Shown here: positions 18,044 through 25,300 of the stretch, one piece after another
How positions within the stretch are numbered: the first letter of the stretch is position 1
How the letters are laid out: each line of letters begins with the position of its first letter
Origin: Clostridium_AD sp050717635
GTDB taxonomy: Bacteria; Bacillota; Clostridia; Clostridiales; Clostridiaceae
Reading direction: 5' to 3'
Length of the DNA stretch: 64,000 nt
NCBI RefSeq assembly: GCF_050717635.1
Contig: NZ_JBOITO010000031.1
Span: 62,001 to 126,000 of the forward strand
Notes under the pieces: generated by a model
Seen by the model: only the letters and a program-made list of their open reading frames with translations
Databases searched by the model: none
Told to the model about the DNA's origin: nothing
Position numbers and translations under genes: made by a program

Positions 18044-19147
18044 TCAAATTACCTCTTGAACTATTTTATTACAGTAACTTTTTATTTGATTAACACATAA
18101 ATCAAACACGTCTTTGTCCTTATAATTTTTATACCAATCCACTGTATATTCTATTGCCTCATCTATATATAATTTAGGCTCCCAACATAACTTAACCCTT
18201 GCTTTAGTGCAATCCAAACATAATAAATTTGCCTCATGCACTGCTTCTTTATTAGATATATCTATCCATTTACCTTTTCCCCATTTATTAATAATGATAT
18301 CAGCAACAGTCTTTACTGAAACTATAGAATCAATATTGGGTCCAAAATTCCAACCACTACAATAACTCACACCATCGACATACATCTTTGACGCAAGCAG
18401 TAAATATCCACTTAAAGGTTCAAGTACATGTTGCCACGGTCTAACTGCCTTTGGATTTCTAATTTCAATATCTTTATTTTCCTCTAAAGCCCTTATGCAA
18501 TCTGGTATTATTCTATCCTTGGACCAATCACCGCCACCAATAACGTTTCCTGCCCTAACTGATGCTATTGCTGTACCGTGTTTATCATAATTATTAGTAT
18601 TAAAAAATGAATTTCTATAAGACGCTATAAGAATTTCTGAACAAGCTTTGCTGGAGCTATACGGATCGTACCCACCCATAGGATCTGTTTCCCTATATGG
18701 CCAAATTTGTTCTTTATTTTCATAACATTTATCCGTTGTAATCATTATTCCAATCTTTACAGAATCAGTATTCCTTATACACTCTAATACATTTAGAGTC
18801 CCCATAACATTTACATCGTAGGTTTCTTTTGGAATTTCATAAGAAAGTCTTACAAGTGCTTGAGCTGCAAGATGAAATACTATCTCTGGCTTATATTTCG
18901 TAAATACTTCTTGCAAATATTGTCGATTTCTTATGTCGCCCCTTATATCTATTATTTTTTCCTTTAATCCAGTTACAATGAAATTGTCCTTTTCTGTATA
19001 TAGATCTAAGCCATAGCCAACAACCTTAGCTCCTAATTCATTTAACCAAATTGAAAGCCATGACCCTTTAAATCCCGTATGTCCAGTGATTAATACTCTT
19101 TTATTTTTATAAAAGCCATTAAACAAATCTACTCCCCGCTTCTCCAT
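18044..19147 (-). CDS. rfbG: CDP-glucose 4,6-dehydratase
   Basis: 367 residues from the ATG at 19,147, preceded by AAAGGAG seven bases upstream; this start overlaps the end of rfbF by 19 bases. Motifs: RVLITGHTGFKGSWLSIWL (GxxGxxG), FHLAAQALVRLSY, ITTDKCYENKE, DPYSSSKACSE (catalytic YxxxK variant) and SVRAGNVIGGGDW, all typical of RfbG. It forms CDP-4-keto-6-deoxyglucose from CDP-glucose. It is coupled by overlap to the cytidylyltransferase gene. Confidence 0.93.
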   Translation of the reverse strand: MEKRGVDLFNGFYKNKRVLITGHTGFKGSWLSIWLNELGAKVVGYGLDLYTEKDNFIVTGLKEKIIDIRGDIRNRQYLQEVFTKYKPEIVFHLAAQALVRLSYEIPKETYDVNVMGTLNVLECIRNTDSVKIGIMITTDKCYENKEQIWPYRETDPMGGYDPYSSSKACSEILIASYRNSFFNTNNYDKHGTAIASVRAGNVIGGGDWSKDRIIPDCIRALEENKDIEIRNPKAVRPWQHVLEPLSGYLLLASKMYVDGVSYCSGWNFGPNIDSIVSVKTVADIIINKWGKGKWIDISNKEAVHEANLLCLDCTKARVKLCWEPKLYIDEAIEYTVDWYKNYKDKDVFDLCVNQIKSYCNKIVQEVI

Positions 19148-19899
19148 AAATGCTCTCCTTTGTCCCATAATTTATTTACAGCTTCAACATCTTTAAAAGT
19201 ATCTATAGCAGTCCAGAAGCCATTATGCTCATATACTGCAAGCTGTTTATCTTTTGCTAGATTTCTTATAGGTTCTTGTTCAAAAAAGCAATCTTCACTT
19301 GGCAAATATTTAAAAACTTCTTTATTTAATACCATAAAACCCCCGTTGACCATATCTTTTAAGATAGGCTTTTCTTTAAAGTCCAAAACAATCCCATCTT
19401 CAACCTCCATAAACCCAAAAGTCGAAATAGGATTTACTCCTGTGAGTGTTCCAATTCTACCTTTTTTTCTATGAAATTCTAAAAGCTCTAAGATATTTAT
19501 GTTGCTTAATCCATCTCCATAAGTTAACATAAATTCCTCATCATCTATATATTTTTCTACTTTTTTAAGTCTTCCACCGGTCATAGTTTCAATTCCTGTA
19601 TCAACAATAGTGACATTCCACTTTTCCTCTTCCTGTGTAAGATATTCTAATTTTCTACCACCATCGAAATGTAATGTAAAATCATTATTTCTCCAGTACA
19701 TATCCATAAAATATTGCTTTATCATTTCCCCTTTGTATCCAACGCATAAAATAAAGTCATTAAATCCATATCTTGAAAATATTTTCATTATGTGCCATAA
19801 AATAGGTTTGCCTCCAATATCAACTAACGGCTTAGGCCGATATTCTGTCTCTTCTCGCATACGTGTTCCTTTGCCACCACAAAGTATTACTACTTTCAT
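19129..19899 (-). CDS. rfbF: glucose-1-phosphate cytidylyltransferase
   Basis: 256 residues, full length for RfbF. N-terminal VVILCGGKGTRMREETEYRP is the nucleotidyltransferase signature, followed by KPLVDIGGKPILWHIMKIFS, and LTYGDGLSNINI carries the metal-binding Asp. It makes CDP-glucose from glucose-1-phosphate and CTP, the entry point for CDP-3,6-dideoxyhexoses. It is the first gene of the leftward operon ending at 11,518 and has a sigma-K-like promoter at 19,950-19,976. Confidence 0.95.
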   Translation of the reverse strand: MKVVILCGGKGTRMREETEYRPKPLVDIGGKPILWHIMKIFSRYGFNDFILCVGYKGEMIKQYFMDMYWRNNDFTLHFDGGRKLEYLTQEEEKWNVTIVDTGIETMTGGRLKKVEKYIDDEEFMLTYGDGLSNINILELLEFHRKKGRIGTLTGVNPISTFGFMEVEDGIVLDFKEKPILKDMVNGGFMVLNKEVFKYLPSEDCFFEQEPIRNLAKDKQLAVYEHNGFWTAIDTFKDVEAVNKLWDKGEHLWRSGE

Positions 19900-19949
19900 T
19901 AAATTTCACCACCATAATTAATTAAGAAAATCTTGTTTATATATCTCTA

Positions 19950-19976
19950 TATTTTATGATAACTTCAAGTAAAAGT
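19950..19976 (-). promoter_or_regulatory. sigma-K-like promoter of the CDP-dideoxysugar operon
   Basis: Leftward AC, 16 bases, CATAAAATA, 51 bases before the rfbF start. Full match to the pattern shared by the surface-protein genes. Confidence 0.6.
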
Positions 19977-20096
19977 TCATAATTACAAGAAAACTTTACA
20001 TGATTTTTAGTTTTCTTAATTATTAGTATTAATAATACACAAGAAGATAAATAGTCAACTATAATAATTAAGATAAACTTTCTCAGGAGGCAAATT

Positions 20097-20978
20097 ATGA
20101 AAGGAATTATTTTAGCAGGAGGATATGGTACACGTCTTTACCCAATAACAAAATCAATATCAAAACAAATATTACCTATATATGATAAACCTATGATTTA
20201 TTACCCATTATCAGTATTAATGCTTGCGGGTATAAAAGAAATATTAATTATTTCAACCCCTAGAGATATTACTACTTTTAAGGAATTACTTTCTGATGGT
20301 AGTTTTATAGGTATTAATCTTCAATATGTTGTTCAGATGTCACCTCGCGGCCTAGCAGATGCATTTATAATAGGAGAAGAATTTATAGGGGAAGATAATG
20401 TAGCTTTAATACTTGGAGATAATATATTTCACGGTTATGGATTTACCCAAAGACTTAGGACTGCTGCAAATAGAAAAGAAGGTGCTACTATTTTTGGATA
20501 CCATGTAAGTAATCCAAAAGAATTTGGAATAGTTGAGTTCGATGAAGACAATAATATAGTTTCCATTGAAGAAAAACCAGAAAAACCAAAATCAAACTTT
20601 GCTGTTTGTGGCCTGTATTTTTATGATAATGATGTAATAGACATTGCTAAAAATGTTATACCCTCTGCTAGAGGTGAACTAGAAATCACATCAGTAAATA
20701 ACGACTACTTAAAAAGAAAGAAATTAAAAGTAGAACTAATGGGAAGAGGTATGGCCTGGCTTGATACAGGAACCCACAGAGGCTTACTCGATGCGGCAAA
20801 TTTTGTAGAAGCAATACAAACAAGGCAAGGATTATATGTGGCTTGTATAGAGGAAATAGCTTATGTTAATGGCTTTATAGATAGAGATCAACTTTTGAAA
20901 ATATCTAAGCCTTTAATAAAAACGGAATACGGTAAATATCTATTAAAAATAGCATCTGAAGATGATAAAAATATTTAA
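20097..20978 (+). CDS. rfbA: glucose-1-phosphate thymidylyltransferase
   Basis: 293 residues, normal for RmlA/RfbA. MKGIILAGGYGTRLYPITKS plus KQILPIYDKPMIYYPLS is the canonical nucleotide-binding N terminus; ALILGDNIFHG, GVVEF-like EFGIVEFDEDN, EEKPEKPKSNFAV and MAWLDTGTH follow in order. It makes dTDP-glucose, the precursor of dTDP-rhamnose and other 6-deoxysugars. The rmlB, rmlC and rmlD partners are not in this window. AGGAGG precedes the ATG by eight bases. It is divergent from rfbF; no sigma-K-like element is evident and a TATAAT near 20,061 has no clear -35. Confidence 0.95.
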   Translation: MKGIILAGGYGTRLYPITKSISKQILPIYDKPMIYYPLSVLMLAGIKEILIISTPRDITTFKELLSDGSFIGINLQYVVQMSPRGLADAFIIGEEFIGEDNVALILGDNIFHGYGFTQRLRTAANRKEGATIFGYHVSNPKEFGIVEFDEDNNIVSIEEKPEKPKSNFAVCGLYFYDNDVIDIAKNVIPSARGELEITSVNNDYLKRKKLKVELMGRGMAWLDTGTHRGLLDAANFVEAIQTRQGLYVACIEEIAYVNGFIDRDQLLKISKPLIKTEYGKYLLKIASEDDKNI

Positions 20979-20985
20979 TAATAGA

Positions 20986-21010
20986 GGCCTTCAAAATATT
21001 ATTGAAGGCC
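20986..21010. terminator. stem-loop between convergent rfbA and surface-protein gene
   Basis: GGCCTTCAA and TTGAAGGCC arms, 7-base loop, between the ends at 20,978 and 21,064. It lacks a strong T run on either side. Confidence 0.6.
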
Positions 21011-21063
21011 CCATAAAACAAGCTAATACAATTTTATTACTTGATTAATTGTACCAAATTAAT

Positions 21064-22275
21064 TTACCAACTCTCTGTTACACTAAATGATGCATTTACT
21101 GTATTTGTAGCAAAACCCGCGATTCTAACCACGGCTAACGTAACTATAGCATTATCGGGGAGATCAAAACTTAATAATTCAGCAGTAGCTAACACTGACG
21201 ATATTACTCCTGCTCCAGAGGTAATCCCTTGGAATATTACTTCTCCACCAGTAATGGTTGTAGATGTCCTGTTTACTAAGAGAGCAGTTTCACTATCAGG
21301 AATTATAGTAGTGGCCGTTGGATAATTTACAAATGTGCCATTAACGGTTCCCCCAAGTAGTACTTGATAGGCCAAATCAGCGCCTGACGAGATAATATTA
21401 ATTTCTTCTAAACTAACCTCAACTGAGTTTGTTCTTGCTGACGCCGCTGGAAAAACTGCTTTTCTAGCAAAGGATATAACAGGTGTCAAAGTAGTAGTGA
21501 CATTACTAACAGTCCTTCGCTCAGAGGTTACTCTAAAGGTAGGCTCATATTTCCCAATTATACTGTATTGTCTTCCTCCTACAAATAAATTAAAGCTAGT
21601 AGCTGTTCCAGCGTTATTAATTTGTGCTCTTAAAGGTTGATTTGGGTCGATAAAACTTGTTTGACCCGTTGGTGAAAATCGATTAACCGTAATAACTTCT
21701 TGAGCTAAAGTAGTTGGATCAGGTAATACTACCCTAAATTCGATGACACCATACCCATACCAAGTAAAAACGATTTGAAATATATTCCCTTCAGAAAGTG
21801 TTAATGTTGCTCCACTTGGTCCTGTTCCATCTAACTTATCAACATTCCAGGCGGACTGATTAATTACTGTATCGACACCTCCCCTTCGCACCGTTATAAA
21901 GGTATTTACGCTATTGGCACCAAAGAAAGCACCATTTTGACTATCAAATAACCCCCATAGAGCAATTTGATTTCCTGTTGGCAAAATAGGAATACGAACA
22001 CCTATCCCTGCTTCTCCTGCATAACCAGGCTCATATCTTCCTCTCATTGCACTCTCTAAAATCGCAGAATCTGCTCCACTTGCTGTAGTGTTGACACTAT
22101 ATTCTGTAGACGTATTTGTAACTGTTCCGCCACCTGTCGTATTAACAACGTCTCTTAAATCAGATACTCCATACACAGACGTTAATTCTATAATTGGAGA
22201 TTTTCTTGCAACTCTTAGCTCATTAAATTGCGAGCTTACAGTTGGACCAACATTTGAAATAATAATATCCGACAT
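21064..22275 (-). CDS. free-standing paralogue of the collagen-protein C-terminal domain
   Basis: 403 residues, no collagen repeats. From SNVGPTVSSQFNELRV to the C-terminal FSVTESW it aligns nearly end to end with residues about 1,445-1,842 of the protein encoded just upstream (22,351-27,879). Shared blocks include RGRYEPGYAGEAG, SAWNVDKLDGTGPSGA, IFQIVFTWYGYGVIEFRVV and RQYSIIGKYEPTFRVTSERR. The domain is beta-rich with many Thr, Val and Asn residues. I know no family name. It has no signal peptide. It has a strong ribosome site (AAAAGGAGGAAA) but no promoter of its own: a terminator-like hairpin at 22,300-22,327 separates it from the collagen gene, so it may be read through at a lower level. 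Confidence 0.7.
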   Translation of the reverse strand: MSDIIISNVGPTVSSQFNELRVARKSPIIELTSVYGVSDLRDVVNTTGGGTVTNTSTEYSVNTTASGADSAILESAMRGRYEPGYAGEAGIGVRIPILPTGNQIALWGLFDSQNGAFFGANSVNTFITVRRGGVDTVINQSAWNVDKLDGTGPSGATLTLSEGNIFQIVFTWYGYGVIEFRVVLPDPTTLAQEVITVNRFSPTGQTSFIDPNQPLRAQINNAGTATSFNLFVGGRQYSIIGKYEPTFRVTSERRTVSNVTTTLTPVISFARKAVFPAASARTNSVEVSLEEINIISSGADLAYQVLLGGTVNGTFVNYPTATTIIPDSETALLVNRTSTTITGGEVIFQGITSGAGVISSVLATAELLSFDLPDNAIVTLAVVRIAGFATNTVNASFSVTESW

Positions 22276-22299
22276 TAAAATTTCCTCCTTTTAAAAATA

Positions 22300-22327
22300 G
22301 GGAGAAATCAATATTTCTATTTCTCCC
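22300..22327 (-). terminator. stem-loop after the giant collagen gene
   Basis: Leftward GGGAGAAAT, 10-base loop, ATTTCTCCC, then TATTTTT. Intrinsic terminator or partial attenuator before the 403-residue paralogue. Confidence 0.75.
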
Positions 22328-22350
22328 TTTCTATCTTTATACTTACCTTT

Positions 22351-25300
22351 TTACCACTCCTCAGTAACTTGGAAAGTAGCTGAAACAGAATTAGTTCCAC
22401 CTGCCAAATTTAAAACGGCCAATGTTACGGTTTCAGTATCAGGTAACTGGAAATCTAGTAAACTAGCTGATGCTAGTGTACGACCAAAGAAACTAGCTCC
22501 AGCTACCAACCCCTGTATTAGTACTTGACCACCTGAAATGCTAGTTAACGTGCTGTTTACTTGCAGCGCCGTCTCATTAAGAGGAATATTAGTGGTTGCT
22601 GTTGGATAATTTACAAATGCTCCTCCAACGATTGTACCACCCAATATTATCTGATAAGAAATATCGTCAGAAGTTATAAGATCAATACCTTCCAGTTTCA
22701 CACTAACGGAGTTAGTCCTTCCTGAACCTGAAGGGAAAACTGTTTTTCGCCTAAATGAAATTACAGGAGTCAATGTTGCTGTAGCTGTTACTGTCCTTCT
22801 TTCAGAAGTTATACGGAAAGTAGGTTCATAGTTACCTATTATGCTGTACTGTCTTCCACCTACAAATAAATTAAATGCACTGGCTGTTCCATTATTAGAG
22901 ATTTCTGCACGTAGGGGTAGATTTGGATCAGCAAAACTCGTTTGTCCCGTTGGTGAATATCTATTAACTGTAATAACTTGTTGAGCTAGAGTAGTTGGAT
23001 CAGGTATTACCACCCTGAATTCAATAACACCATAACCATACCAAGTAAATACAATTTGAAATATATTTCCCCTTGAAAGTGTCAAAATTGCTCCACTTGG
23101 TCCTGTACCATCTAGTTTATCTACATTCCATGAAGCCTGTGGAACAATAGTGTCAACGCCAGCTCTTCTAATGTCTATGAAAATACCATTCGTTACACTT
23201 TGACCGAAGAAAGCACCGTTTTGATCATCAAAAAGTCCCCATCTTGCCACTTGTGCGCCAGTTGGAGCAAGTGGTAACCGTACACCTAAGCCTGCTTCCC
23301 CAGCATATCCAGGCTCGTATCTTCCTCTCTCCGAGCTGTTTAATGCTGCGCTATCTGCACCATTTGCTGTAGTCGTTAGTTGAAACTCGGTATTATTACT
23401 TCCTACTGTGCCTACACCTGTAGTTATAGTAATATCTCTTAGGTTAGATAATCCATAGACTGAAATCAATTCAATAATTGGTGTTTTTTCTACTGTTCTT
23501 AATTCATTGAATTGTGAACTAACAGTAGGTCCTACATTCGCTATTGTTGCTGAAGAATCAAAAGTACCAGTTGCTCCTGTGGCTCCGGTATCTCCAGTTG
23601 TTCCTGTAGCACCAGTTATTCCGGTTGCTCCAGTGGCTCCTGTTACTCCAGTTATTCCTGTTACTCCTGTTTCACCAGTTGCCCCTGTGGTTCCGGTATC
23701 GCCAGTTGACCCTGTAACTCCAGTTATTCCTGTTGCTCCGGTTACTCCAGTATCACCAGTAACTCCAGTTGCCCCTGTTGCTCCGGTATCCCCTGTGGTT
23801 CCAGTTGATCCTGTGGCTCCAGTAATTCCTGTTACACCTGTTGCGCCAGTATCCCCTGTGAAACCAGTGGCTCCAGTAACTCCAGTTGATCCTGTTGCTC
23901 CTGTTGGACCTGTAGCTCCCGTTAAACCTGTTTCACCAGTTGCTCCGGTTATTCCTGTGTTTCCAGTATCGCCAGTCGTTCCTGTAGCACCAGTTATTCC
24001 TGTTGCTCCGGTTGCTCCAGTATCACCAGTAACTCCAGTTGCCCCTGTGGCTCCAGTATCCCCTGTGGCTCCGGTATCGCCAGTTGTTCCTGTAGCACCA
24101 GTTATTCCTGTTGCTCCAGTTGCTCCAGAATCACCAGTAACTCCAGTTTCTCCAGTTTCACCTGTAACTCCAGTTTCTCCAGTTTCACCTGTAGCTCCAG
24201 TTTCACCTGTAGCTCCGGTATCCCCTGTGGCTCCTGTAGCACCAGTAATTCCGGTTACTCCTGTTTCACCAGTTGCCCCAGTTGCCCCAGTTGCCCCAGT
24301 TGCGCCGGTATCCCCAGTGGCTCCAGTTACTCCAGTTTCGCCAGTTGTTCCTGTAGCTCCAGTTACTCCCGTGGTTCCGGTATCGCCAGTCGTTCCTGTT
24401 GCACCAGTTATTCCTGTTGCACCAGTTATTCCTGTTGCTCCGGTTTCTCCAGTATCACCAGTAACTCCAGTTACCCCTGTTGCTCCTGTTACCCCTGTGG
24501 TTCCTGTTTCACCAGTAACTCCAGTTGATCCTGTGGCTCCAGTAATTCCTGTTACCCCTGTTACTCCTGTTGCGCCAGTAACCCCTGTGAAACCAGTGGC
24601 TCCAGTATCTCCTGTAAATCCGGCAACTCCTGTTACACCTGTTGTTCCAGTATTACCAGTTGACCCTGTTAGACCTGTTGCCCCAGTTTCACCAGTAGCA
24701 CCAGTAATTCCTGTTTCTCCGGTTACTCCAGTAATTCCTGTTGCCCCTGTTACACCTGTTGTTCCTGTAGCACCAGTAACTCCAGTTGACCCTGTTGACC
24801 CTGTTTCACCAGTTACTCCAGTGGCTCCGGTATCGCCAGTTATTCCTGTAGCACCAGTTATTCCTGTAGCACCAGTATCTCCAGTTGCGCCGGTATCCCC
24901 TGTGGTTCCAGTTGCTCCAGTGGCTCCTGTTTCACCAGTAATTCCTGTTACCCCTGTTACTCCTGTTGTTCCGGTTGCTCCAGTATCACCAGTAACTCCA
25001 GTTGACCCTGTTTCACCAGTTACTCCAGTTACTCCAGTGGCTCCGGTATCGCCAGTTATTCCTGTTGCGCCAGTATCCCCTGTGAAACCAGTGGCTCCAG
25101 TATCGCCAGTTGACCCTGTAACTCCATTTATTCCTGTTGTTCCGGTTACTCCAGTATCACCAGTAACTCCAGTTGACCCTGTTGACCCTGTAGCACCAGT
25201 AATTCCTGTTACTCCTGTTTCACCAGTTGCTCCTGTAATTCCAGTGGCTCCTGTTTCACCAATAACTCCAGTTACCCCTGTTGCTCCGGTATCCCCTGTG

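Noticed and set aside
20040..20075. A sigma-A promoter for rfbA
   Set aside because: A TATAAT is present but no -35 at a suitable distance; too weak to annotate.
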